Below, one piece after another: positions 1-5,438 of a stretch of 5,438 nucleotides of DNA. The translations under genes and the position numbers were made by a program. This DNA comes from Candidatus Eiseniibacteriota bacterium (GTDB lineage: Bacteria; Eisenbacteria; RBG-16-71-46; SZUA-252). The stretch lies in assembly GCA_016880395.1 (NCBI GenBank), contig JAEHDN010000001.1, positions 1 to 5,438 on the forward strand, written 5' to 3'. The notes beneath the pieces were generated by a model that did not search any database, was not told the origin of the DNA, and saw only the letters and a program-made list of their open reading frames with translations. How positions within the stretch are numbered: position 1 is the stretch's first letter; each line of letters starts with the position of its first letter.

Positions 1-920
1 CGCGCGCGGCCACGGCCCGCCTCTCCGCGATCGCGCTCGCGATCGCCGCGCTGGTTCCGCTCGTGCCCGCGCTGCCCCGCGCGCCGCAGGCGACGACGAT
101 CGTCATGCTGGACGTGGGGCAGGGGGACGCGACGTGGGTCGCGCTTCCGGGCGATGCCTCGCTTCTCGTCGATGCGGGGCCGCGCGACGAGCGGCGCGAT
201 TCGGGGGAGTCGGTGATCGAGCCCGCGCTCCGTGCCGAGGGCGCAGGGCGGATCGGGACGGCGCTCCTCTCTCATGCGCACCTCGACCACTTCGGCGGCT
301 TCGAGTGGCTCGCGCGCCGCGGCTGGATCGGGACCCTGTGGGAGAACGGCCGTGATCGACGCGGCGCCTGGCGGCGAGGCCTCGGGCGTGCGCTCCGGCG
401 GCGTGGCGCGAGGACCATGGCCGTGGCGCGGGACACGTCCCTCGCGCTGGGCGATGATGCCACGCTCGCGATCGCGCGCGGCCTCGCGGACGGCGAGCAC
501 GAGAACGACGCCTCGCTCGCCGGTGTCCTTCGCGCAGGTGGCGCGTCGATCCTCTTCGCGGGGGATCTCGAGAACGCGGGGGAGGAGGCGGTCCTTCCGC
601 GGCTCGGCCCGGTGGACGTCCTCAAGGCTCCCCATCAAGGCAGCAGGACCTCGAGCGGGGAGGCCTGGGTGGAGCGCCTGCGCCCGTCCGTGGTCCTCGT
701 CTCGTGCGGCGAGCACAATCGCTTCGGCCATCCGAACGCGACGGTGATCGGCCGGTATCTGGCGCGCGGCGCGCGCGTCCTGCGAACCGATCGGGAAGGG
801 GCGATCCGGCTCACCTTCGCGCCCGGAGGGGTGTGGATCTCGACCCGCGCGCACCCGCCTCCCACGTTCGTCGCATGGCGCCGGGCCGCGCCGGTAACCC
901 CTTCGAGCGTTGCCCCTTGA
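1..920 (+). CDS. comEC: ComEC/Rec2-like DNA-uptake protein, C-terminal part (5' end outside the window)
   Basis: The frame is open from the left edge (first full codon at nt 3) to TGA at 918-920, giving 305 visible residues. Residues about 7-24 form a hydrophobic Ala/Leu/Ile/Val helix, followed by a metallo-beta-lactamase-fold domain. Its markers are LDVGQGDA (36-43), the metal-site motif HAHLDH (91-96, nt 273-290) followed by FGG, FAGDLE (185-190), PHQGSRTSS (210-218) and FGHP (241-244). A last membrane helix followed by LDVGQGDA is the hallmark of the ComEC C-terminus. ComEC is the inner-membrane channel that passes single-stranded DNA into the cytoplasm during natural transformation, and the lactamase domain is thought to be periplasmic. 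The usual second His of PHHGS is Gln here. A GTG at 63 is inside the domain linker and is not taken as a start, because the frame and membrane helix continue upstream. The competence domain and other helices should lie outside the window. A stand-alone ComEC-type hydrolase is less likely. Confidence 0.85.
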   Translation, partial: RAATARLSAIALAIAALVPLVPALPRAPQATTIVMLDVGQGDATWVALPGDASLLVDAGPRDERRDSGESVIEPALRAEGAGRIGTALLSHAHLDHFGGFEWLARRGWIGTLWENGRDRRGAWRRGLGRALRRRGARTMAVARDTSLALGDDATLAIARGLADGEHENDASLAGVLRAGGASILFAGDLENAGEEAVLPRLGPVDVLKAPHQGSRTSSGEAWVERLRPSVVLVSCGEHNRFGHPNATVIGRYLARGARVLRTDREGAIRLTFAPGGVWISTRAHPPPTFVAWRRAAPVTPSSVAP

Positions 921-945
921 GCGCGCGGCGCCGGTGTGGTATCGA
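917..945 (+). promoter_or_regulatory. Possible promoter giving a leaderless purN-purC transcript
   Basis: TTGAGC (917-922) resembles a sigma-70-type -35 box. It is followed by exactly 17 nt and then TATCGA (940-945), with TG two bases before it (TGG at 937-939) as in an extended -10. The -10 matches TATAAT only in its first three bases, so the call is tentative. The start of transcription would fall at about 951-953, on the ATG at 952. No Shine-Dalgarno is visible between 921 and 951, which fits a leaderless message. The -35 overlaps the comEC stop codon. Confidence 0.35.
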
Positions 946-951
946 TTGTCG

Positions 952-2433
952 ATGGAGCCCCTTCGGCTGCTGCTCCTCGCCTCCGGGCGGGGTAGCCACG
1001 TCGCGAACCTGATCGATGCCACGCGCGACGGCCGGCTTCGGGCGGTGGTCGTGCGGGTCGTCTCCGACCGGCCGGACGCTCCCGCGCTCGACTGCGCCCG
1101 GGAGCGCTCGATCCCCACGTCCGTCCTCACGCCGTGGCGCAGCGGTCCGCGGCTCGATCCCGAAGCCGAGGCTCAGCTGCTCGAGATCGTCCGCCGGGAA
1201 AGGCCGGGGCTCATCGCGCTGTGCGGCTTCATGCGCCTCATGCGTGGAGAGACGATCGAGGCGGCTGGCGTCCGGATCCTCAACGTGCATCCGTCGCTCC
1301 TTCCCCGGTTCCCAGGGCTGGAGGCGCAGCGGCAGGCGATCGAGGCGGGCGTGGCGGTGACGGGGGCGACCGTGCACGTGGTCGATGCGGGCATGGACTC
1401 GGGCCCCATCGTGCTTCAGGCCGAGCTTCCCGTGCGACATGGCGAGACCGCCGAGTCCCTCGCCGAGCGATTGCTTCCGCTGGAGCACGAGATCTACGTC
1501 GACGCGATACGAACGATCCAGGAGGAATCCATGAAGACGGCTGATCGCGCACTGCGCGACGTGGTGGTCCCGGGCCGCGCCCCCGACTACAGGGGAAAGG
1601 TGCGCGATCTCTACGACCTCGGTTCCCAGCTCCTCATCGTCGCCACGGACCGCTTGTCGGCCTACGACGTCATCCTGAGCGAGGGGATTCCGGGCAAGGG
1701 GCGCGTCCTCACGCAGATCTCGCGCTTCTGGTTCGAGCGGCTCGACGCGATCGTCCCGAGCCACTATCTCACGACCGACGTGGCGCGCTTTCCCGAGCCC
1801 TTCGCGTCCCATCGCGCGATCCTGGAAGGACGGTCGATGCTGGTCCGCAAGGCGAAGCGCTACGATGTCGAGTGCGTCGTGCGCGGCTATCTCGCCGGGT
1901 CGGGATGGAAGGAGTACCAGGCGACGGGCGCGGTCTGCGGGGTGAAGCTGCCGCCCGGGCTCAAGCTCTCTTCGCGACTGCCGGAGCCCATCTTCACGCC
2001 GGCGACCAAGGCCTCCGAAGGGCACGACGAGAACATCGACTTCGACCGCATGGCGTCGATCGTCGGCGGCGAGACCGCGGAGCGGCTCCGCGCGACGAGC
2101 ATCGCGATCTACAAGGCCGCGGCCGCGCACGTCGAGTCGTGCGGGCTGATCCTGGCGGACACGAAGTTCGAGTTCGGCGAGCGCGACGGCGGGCTCGTCT
2201 GGATCGACGAGGCGCTCTCGCCCGATTCCTCGCGCTACTGGCCGATCGACGGCTACAAGGAAGGCGTGGCGCAGGACAGCTTCGACAAGCAGGTGATCCG
2301 CGATTATCTCGACTCGATCGGCTGGGACCGCAACCCGCCTCCTCCCCGGCTCCCCGACGAGGTCGTCGAGAAGACGGCGCGGCGCTACGAGGACGCGTTC
2401 GCGATGATCACGGGGGCGCGCGCGGCGCGGTGA
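952..2433 (+). CDS. purN-purC: Bifunctional PurN-PurC: GAR formyltransferase fused to SAICAR synthase
   Basis: The frame is continuous, 493 residues, with stop TGA at 2431-2433. Residues 1-193 are PurN, which transfers formyl from 10-formyl-THF to glycinamide ribonucleotide. It shows the phosphate loop SGRGSH (11-16), CGFMRL (91-96), NVHPSLLP (111-118) with catalytic Asn111 and His113, GATVHVV (138-144) and MDSGP (148-152) with catalytic Asp149. Residues 194-493 are PurC, which joins aspartate to CAIR using ATP. It shows GKVRDLY (215-221), DRLSAYDV (233-240), FTPATKASEGHDENI (348-362), LADTKFEFGE (401-410) and DEALSPDSSRYWP (419-431). At 300 residues PurC is of the long, yeast Ade1-like kind. 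ATG 952 is chosen because it gives a normal PurN N-terminus (MEPLRLLLLASGRGS). A TTG at 910 would add 14 unrelated residues. Both halves are of full family length and join with no linker. The fusion could be genuine, or could reflect a one-base change that removed the purN stop. Confidence 0.85.
   Translation: MEPLRLLLLASGRGSHVANLIDATRDGRLRAVVVRVVSDRPDAPALDCARERSIPTSVLTPWRSGPRLDPEAEAQLLEIVRRERPGLIALCGFMRLMRGETIEAAGVRILNVHPSLLPRFPGLEAQRQAIEAGVAVTGATVHVVDAGMDSGPIVLQAELPVRHGETAESLAERLLPLEHEIYVDAIRTIQEESMKTADRALRDVVVPGRAPDYRGKVRDLYDLGSQLLIVATDRLSAYDVILSEGIPGKGRVLTQISRFWFERLDAIVPSHYLTTDVARFPEPFASHRAILEGRSMLVRKAKRYDVECVVRGYLAGSGWKEYQATGAVCGVKLPPGLKLSSRLPEPIFTPATKASEGHDENIDFDRMASIVGGETAERLRATSIAIYKAAAAHVESCGLILADTKFEFGERDGGLVWIDEALSPDSSRYWPIDGYKEGVAQDSFDKQVIRDYLDSIGWDRNPPPPRLPDEVVEKTARRYEDAFAMITGARAAR
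1520..1534 (+). promoter_or_regulatory. Strong internal ribosome binding site and ATGA junction at the purN/purC boundary
   Basis: AGGAGG at 1520-1525 lies 5 nt before ATG 1531-1533, the strongest Shine-Dalgarno match I can see in the window. The ATG is in frame with PurN and marks the first residue of PurC. The same bases read ATGA, so a TGA (1532-1534) lies one frame over from PurN. That is the form a normal overlapping purN-stop/purC-start would take. Confidence 0.7.
1531..2433 (+). CDS. purC: SAICAR synthase, probable independent product of internal initiation
   Basis: This is the PurC half of the fused frame, listed separately because an in-frame ATG at 1531 is preceded at ideal spacing by AGGAGG (1520-1525). 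Starting there gives a complete 300-residue phosphoribosylaminoimidazole-succinocarboxamide synthase. It would begin MKTADRALRDVVVPGR, which looks like an ordinary PurC N-terminus, and it contains every family signature. The cell may therefore make free PurC as well as, or instead of, the fused protein. The internal start is seen in the sequence; its use is inferred. The downstream purH start overlaps the stop of this frame (GTGA at 2430-2433), suggesting translational coupling. Confidence 0.55.
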   Translation: MKTADRALRDVVVPGRAPDYRGKVRDLYDLGSQLLIVATDRLSAYDVILSEGIPGKGRVLTQISRFWFERLDAIVPSHYLTTDVARFPEPFASHRAILEGRSMLVRKAKRYDVECVVRGYLAGSGWKEYQATGAVCGVKLPPGLKLSSRLPEPIFTPATKASEGHDENIDFDRMASIVGGETAERLRATSIAIYKAAAAHVESCGLILADTKFEFGERDGGLVWIDEALSPDSSRYWPIDGYKEGVAQDSFDKQVIRDYLDSIGWDRNPPPPRLPDEVVEKTARRYEDAFAMITGARAAR

Positions 2434-4037
2434 GCGCCATCGCGATCGGCCGGGCGCTCCTGTCCGCGTCCGACAAGACCGGTCTGGTCGACTTCGCGCG
2501 CGGGCTCTCACGCCACGGCGTGAAGATCCTCTCCACGGGGGGCACGGCGCTCGCTCTTCGCGGCGCGGGTATCTCGGTGCGCGACGTGTCGGAGGTCACC
2601 GGCTTTCCCGAGCTCTTCGACGGCCGCGTGAAGACCCTCCATCCGGCGATCCATGGCGGAATCCTCTACCGGCGCGGTCTCGGCCGGGACGAGGAGGACC
2701 GCCACAAGCACGGCATCGTGTCGATCGACCTCGTGGCGGTGAACCTCTATCCGTTCGAGCGCACGGTGGCCTCCGGCGCCGCGACCGACGAGGAGGCGAT
2801 CGAGCAGATCGACATCGGCGGCCCCGCGCTCATCCGCGCGGCCGCGAAGAACCACGCGCACGTCGTGGTGGTGGTCGACCCCGATCAGTACGGCGCGGTG
2901 CTCGACGCGCTCGACCGGCAGGGAGGCGTCCCGGCTTCGCTCGCGCGGCGGTTCGCGCGCCGCGCCTTCGAGCGGACGTCCGCCTACGACGCGGCGATCG
3001 CTCGTTACCTCGCGGGGACGGAGCGGGACGAGCCGGCCGATACGCGGGCGCCGGCGGCGGGGGTGCCGGGGGCCATCGAGGCGGGAGCCGCGCTGCCGGA
3101 GAGCATCGTGCTCGACCTCCGGCTGGACCAGCGCCTCCGCTACGGCGAGAACCCGGGGCAGGAAGGGGCGCTCTATCTCCCGGAGGGAGGCGGCCGGCTC
3201 CGGCTCGGCCAGAGGCGAGGCAAGACCCTCTCCTTCAACAACCTCCTCGACGTCGAGGCCGCGCTCGGCCTCCTCCGCGAGTTCGACGAGACCGCCGCGG
3301 TCGTGATCAAGCACCGGAATCCCTCGGGCGCGAGCGTGGCGGAGAGCGCAGCGGACGCGATCGCGCGCGCGCGCGACGGGGATGCGCTGTCGGCGTTCGG
3401 CGGGATCCTCGGGATGAATCGCCCCCTCGACGATGCCGCGCTCGATGCCGTCGGCAGCTTCTTCTACGAGATCGTGCTCGCGCCGTCGATCGAGGCCAGC
3501 GAGGAGCGGCTCGCGGCGCTCCGGAAGAACCTGATCGTGCTCGAGGTCCCGGGCCTTCGCGATCCCGCGCGCGAGACCTGGAGCGCGCGCACGCTTCTCG
3601 GCGGGCTGCTGGCGGAGACTGCTCCCGGACCGCCCAGGCTCGACGGATGGAGCGCGACATCCAAGATTCCCCCGAGTCCGGCCCAGCTCGAGGACCTCCA
3701 CTTCGCCTGGCGCGTCGTGCGGCACGTGGTGTCGAACGGCATCGTGATCGCGCACGGCGGGCGCACGCTCGGCATCGGGGCAGGGCAGTCCTCGCGCGTG
3801 GACGCGGTCCGCCTGGCGCTGCTCAAGGCGGAGCGGGCCGGCCACGACGTGCGCGGGGCGGTGCTCTGCTCCGACGCCTTCTTCCCCTTCGCCGACTCGG
3901 TGCAGATCGCCGCCGAGGCGGGGATCGCGGCGATCGCCCATCCGGGCGGTTCGATCCGCGACGCGGAGTCCGTGGCCGCCGCGGACAAGGCGGGGATTGC
4001 GCTGATGACCACGGGCGAGAGATGTTTCCTACATTGA
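2430..4037 (+). CDS. purH: Bifunctional AICAR formyltransferase / IMP cyclohydrolase
   Basis: This gene has 535 residues and catalyses the last two steps to IMP: formylation of AICAR with 10-formyl-THF, then ring closure of FAICAR. The N-terminal MGS-like cyclohydrolase domain (about 5-195) shows LLSASDKTGL (10-19), STGGTA (35-40), TGFPELFDGRVKTLHP (57-72) and DLVAVNLYPF (100-109). An Ala/Pro/Gly-rich stretch (about 197-224) links it to the transformylase domain. That domain shows RYGENPGQ (237-244), SFNNLLD (268-274), IKHRNPSG (293-300) with the active-site Lys294-His295 pair, SAFGGI (321-326), GIGAGQSSRVD (448-458), SDAFFPFADSV (481-491) and HPGGSIRD (504-511). The usual RYGENPHQ has Gly243 instead of His. 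GTG 2430 is chosen because it overlaps the purC stop (GTGA) and gives a standard start, MSAIAIGRALLSASDKTGL. The frame stays open back to 1872, but that part is an Arg-rich shadow of purC. The length is slightly above the usual 510-530 residues because of the linker. Confidence 0.93.
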   Translation: MSAIAIGRALLSASDKTGLVDFARGLSRHGVKILSTGGTALALRGAGISVRDVSEVTGFPELFDGRVKTLHPAIHGGILYRRGLGRDEEDRHKHGIVSIDLVAVNLYPFERTVASGAATDEEAIEQIDIGGPALIRAAAKNHAHVVVVVDPDQYGAVLDALDRQGGVPASLARRFARRAFERTSAYDAAIARYLAGTERDEPADTRAPAAGVPGAIEAGAALPESIVLDLRLDQRLRYGENPGQEGALYLPEGGGRLRLGQRRGKTLSFNNLLDVEAALGLLREFDETAAVVIKHRNPSGASVAESAADAIARARDGDALSAFGGILGMNRPLDDAALDAVGSFFYEIVLAPSIEASEERLAALRKNLIVLEVPGLRDPARETWSARTLLGGLLAETAPGPPRLDGWSATSKIPPSPAQLEDLHFAWRVVRHVVSNGIVIAHGGRTLGIGAGQSSRVDAVRLALLKAERAGHDVRGAVLCSDAFFPFADSVQIAAEAGIAAIAHPGGSIRDAESVAAADKAGIALMTTGERCFLH

Positions 4038-4807
4038 AGCGAAGGGCGCGCGGCCGAAGGGGACCGCGATGGAGCGGCTATGCGCCCATCGTGGCGCTCG
4101 GGGTCCTGGCCGGGAACGGGTGTGCCACGATGGACACCACGGGACGCATCGAAGAGGTCTATGCGGACAGCCTGTTCGGGACATGGCGCTGGCGGTCCCC
4201 CGATATGGGCGCTCAGGACCAACATGCCCGTGAAGGCCAGCTCAGCCTGAACCCGGACTCGACGTACCTGGTGACCGAGGTCAGGGACGGACAGTCCACG
4301 ACCCGGCGGGGTCGATTCAAGGCGTATCAAGCGCTGGACCAGGACTCGCTCGACCCATGGATCGAGTTCGATCCCGGGAGCGCCAGGAGACAGCGGGTGT
4401 TCCAGTTCTCCGGTCGAGACACGTTGCTCCTTCGGGATGGTGACTCGGGGTACACGGTTGCAGGGAGCGAGATCGATCTCTACGTTCGTGCATCCCGGGA
4501 CGCTCCTGCACCTCCGACCCGGCTTCCCGACGAAGGTCAGACCTATGATCAGAGACCCGTGCCCACCGACGCTCCGCAGCCCGTCTATCCGGAGTTCGCT
4601 CGCGACGCGAATATCACCGGACGAGTCGTGCTCCATGTCCTCGTCGGCGAGAACGGTCGGGTTCAACAGGTCAAGGTCGTTCAGGGTGTGACCGGACTCA
4701 ACGAGGCGGCCATCGACGCTGCCAAGAAGTGGACCTTCGCGCCGGCGTTGAAGAACCGAATCCCCGTTGCGGCATGGTGCGAGTTGCCCATGGACTTTCA
4801 TCTATAG
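4022..4807 (+). CDS. Exported TonB C-terminal-domain protein with a lipocalin-like middle region
   Basis: This gene encodes 261 residues. The N-terminus is strongly basic (KRRARGRRGPR, 6-16), then a short hydrophobic stretch (about 20-33) ends at Cys34. This looks like an export signal and perhaps a lipoprotein signal, although LAGNGC is not a good lipobox. Residues about 49-157 begin LFGTW and have alternating beta-rich segments (LSLNPDSTYLVTEV, RRGRFKAY, DTLLLRDG). They recall small lipocalin-like barrels, but this is resemblance only. Residues about 184-261 are a TonB C-terminal domain: PQPVYPEFAR (186-194 and following), GRVVLHVLVGENGRV, AAIDAAKKWTFAPA and a final MDFHL. TonB domains contact outer-membrane receptors, but this protein lacks the long membrane anchor and Pro-rich span of classical TonB, so energy transduction is unproven. 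ATG 4022 overlaps purH by 16 nt. A TTG at 4034 (TTGA with the purH stop) would begin MKRRARGRRG and is a real alternative. Codon third positions are less GC-biased than in neighbouring genes. Its role beside purine genes is unknown. Confidence 0.8.
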   Translation: MFPTLKRRARGRRGPRWSGYAPIVALGVLAGNGCATMDTTGRIEEVYADSLFGTWRWRSPDMGAQDQHAREGQLSLNPDSTYLVTEVRDGQSTTRRGRFKAYQALDQDSLDPWIEFDPGSARRQRVFQFSGRDTLLLRDGDSGYTVAGSEIDLYVRASRDAPAPPTRLPDEGQTYDQRPVPTDAPQPVYPEFARDANITGRVVLHVLVGENGRVQQVKVVQGVTGLNEAAIDAAKKWTFAPALKNRIPVAAWCELPMDFHL

Positions 4808-4820
4808 GCGGAATGCATTG
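4806..4820 (+). promoter_or_regulatory. Ribosome binding site and TTG start of guaA
   Basis: AGGCGGA (4806-4812) overlaps the TAG stop of the preceding gene. The AGGCGG core ends 6 nt before TTG 4818-4820, which opens MSHERLLILDFGSQ, a standard GuaA N-terminus. No ATG or GTG in this frame lies nearby. The ATG at 4813 is out of frame and too close to the binding site, and reads only ATG CAT TGA. Confidence 0.6.
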
Positions 4821-5438
4821 AGCCACGAACGACTTCTCATCCTCGACTTCGGATCCCAGTTCACGCAGCTCATCGCGCGGCGGGCCCGCGAGCTCGGCGT
4901 CTTCGCGGAGATCCGCGCGCCCCAGATCGACGCGGCCACGCTCGCTTCGCTGAATCCGAAGGGCATCGTGCTCTCCGGCGGCCCCTCGAGCGTGGACGAG
5001 CCCGGGGCCCCTGGACTGTCCGCGTCCGTGCTGGCGCAGGGCGTGCCGATCCTCGGGGTCTGCTACGGCATGCAGCTCCTCGCGCGGGAGCTGGGCGGGC
5101 GCGTCCATCCGAGCAAGCATCGCGAGTACGGCCAGGCGGTCCTCCAGGTCGAGCGCGAAGGCACCCTTCTCGCGGGCCTGCCGGCGGAGAGCCGCGTGTG
5201 GGCGAGCCACGGCGACATCGTGGAAGAGCTGCCTCCCGGCTTCACGCTCCTCGCGCGGAGCACCGGGGGGCTCGCGGCTGCGGCCGAAGATCCCGCGCAC
5301 GGGCGCTACGCGGTCCAGTTCCATCCCGAGGTGGCGCACACGGAGCAGGGGATGCGCATCCTGCGCAACTTCCTCTTCGACGTATGCGGCTTCTCGGGCG
5401 ACTGGACGATGGGGCAGATCCTCGACGAGCAGCTCGAG
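4818..5438 (+). CDS. guaA: GMP synthase (glutamine-hydrolysing), N-terminal part (3' end outside the window)
   Basis: The frame is open from TTG 4818 to the right edge, giving 207 residues without a stop. GuaA converts XMP to GMP with ATP and glutamine in the cytoplasm. The visible part is the class I glutamine amidotransferase domain, starting ILDFGSQFTQLIARRARELG (8-27). It has LSGGPSSV (52-59) as the oxyanion region, GVCYGMQLLA (80-89) with nucleophile Cys82 (codon at 5061), SHGD (130-133), and QFHPEV (167-172) with His169 and Glu171 completing the triad. The sequence then reaches the start of the linker to the ATP-pyrophosphatase domain (WTMGQILDEQLE), and the SGGVDS P-loop is expected just beyond the edge. 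The match to E. coli GuaA is collinear throughout, so other amidotransferases such as CarA or TrpG are excluded. The gap of 10 nt to the preceding stop suggests co-transcription. It follows IMP-forming genes logically, although guaB is not in view. Confidence 0.93.
   Translation, partial: MSHERLLILDFGSQFTQLIARRARELGVFAEIRAPQIDAATLASLNPKGIVLSGGPSSVDEPGAPGLSASVLAQGVPILGVCYGMQLLARELGGRVHPSKHREYGQAVLQVEREGTLLAGLPAESRVWASHGDIVEELPPGFTLLARSTGGLAAAAEDPAHGRYAVQFHPEVAHTEQGMRILRNFLFDVCGFSGDWTMGQILDEQLE

Noticed and set aside
27..46. Two GCGATCGC octamers 12 nt apart, like the HIP1 repeat
   Set aside because: They encode an Ala/Ile/Leu run in the ComEC membrane helix and follow from codon choice in GC-rich DNA. 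No wider series is evident.
910..951. TTG start for PurN at 910
   Set aside because: It adds 14 residues without family similarity, has no ribosome binding site, and overlaps the comEC stop. ATG 952 gives a standard PurN start.
1872..2429. Upstream extension of the purH frame
   Set aside because: This stretch is an Arg-rich off-frame reading of purC. PurH homology starts at the GTG at 2430, which overlaps the purC stop.
811..2511. Long minus-strand open frame over purN-purC
   Set aside because: It is Arg-rich and low in complexity, matches no family I recognise, and lies opposite a gene with clear catalytic motifs. Such frames are expected in GC-rich DNA.
3362..3375. Alternating (CG)7 run, a possible Z-DNA-forming tract
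   Set aside because: It lies inside purH and simply encodes Ala-Arg-Ala-Arg. Short CG runs are common at this base composition.
2508..3941. Long minus-strand open frame over purH
   Set aside because: It is an antisense shadow of purH, rich in Arg, His, Glu and Asp, with no recognisable motif.
3647..4021. Upstream extension of the TonB-type frame
   Set aside because: It is an off-frame reading of purH. The signal-peptide-like N-terminus begins at 4022 or 4034.
3997..4035. Possible promoter for the TonB-type gene (TTGCGC, TACATT)
   Set aside because: The boxes do not pair at an acceptable spacing, and the gene overlaps purH, so read-through is the simpler explanation.
3464..4801. Minus-strand open frame across the purH end and the TonB-type gene
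   Set aside because: It spans two well-supported genes on the other strand, changes character midway, and has no domain signature.

Overview
This is a compact, GC-rich stretch of bacterial chromosome. GC counted by eye is about 73% in a sampled line of purH and 60-63% in sampled lines of the TonB-type gene. All genes supported here lie on the + strand, and the window is mainly a de novo purine (IMP to GMP) cluster. The high GC, the yeast-type ~300-residue PurC, a secreted TonB C-terminal-domain protein (which suggests a Gram-negative envelope), and GTG/TTG starts fit an uncultured GC-rich Gram-negative lineage of the Eisenbacteria or Gemmatimonadota kind. That placement is an inference with low confidence.

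Layout: (1) nt 1-920 is the 3' end of a comEC/rec2-like gene: the last membrane helix and the periplasmic metallo-beta-lactamase domain. (2) After a 31-nt gap with a weak promoter-like sequence, nt 952-2433 form one uninterrupted reading frame. It encodes GAR formyltransferase (PurN, residues 1-193) joined directly to SAICAR synthase (PurC, residues 194-493). A strong Shine-Dalgarno and ATG sit exactly at the domain junction. (3) purH (2430-4037) overlaps the purC stop in a GTGA. It encodes bifunctional AICAR formyltransferase/IMP cyclohydrolase. (4) An exported TonB C-terminal-domain protein (4022-4807) overlaps the purH end by 16 nt and looks compositionally different from its neighbours. 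(5) guaA (GMP synthetase) starts at a TTG at 4818, 10 nt after the previous stop. It runs off the window after its glutamine amidotransferase domain.

Together PurN, PurC, PurH and GuaA cover GAR formylation, SAICAR formation, the last two steps to IMP, and XMP to GMP. PurN and PurH both consume 10-formyl-tetrahydrofolate. Overlaps or very short gaps from 952 onward suggest one co-transcribed, translationally coupled unit. No room exists for a 5' leader riboswitch directly ahead of purN if the leaderless reading is right. No RNA gene, mobile element, CRISPR array or convincing terminator was seen, and no gene-free stretch exceeds about 31 nt.

I do not see a wholly new system. The points most worth checking are the PurN-PurC fusion with its retained internal start, a Gly in place of the near-invariant His in the PurH RYGENPHQ motif, and the envelope protein embedded in the purine operon.
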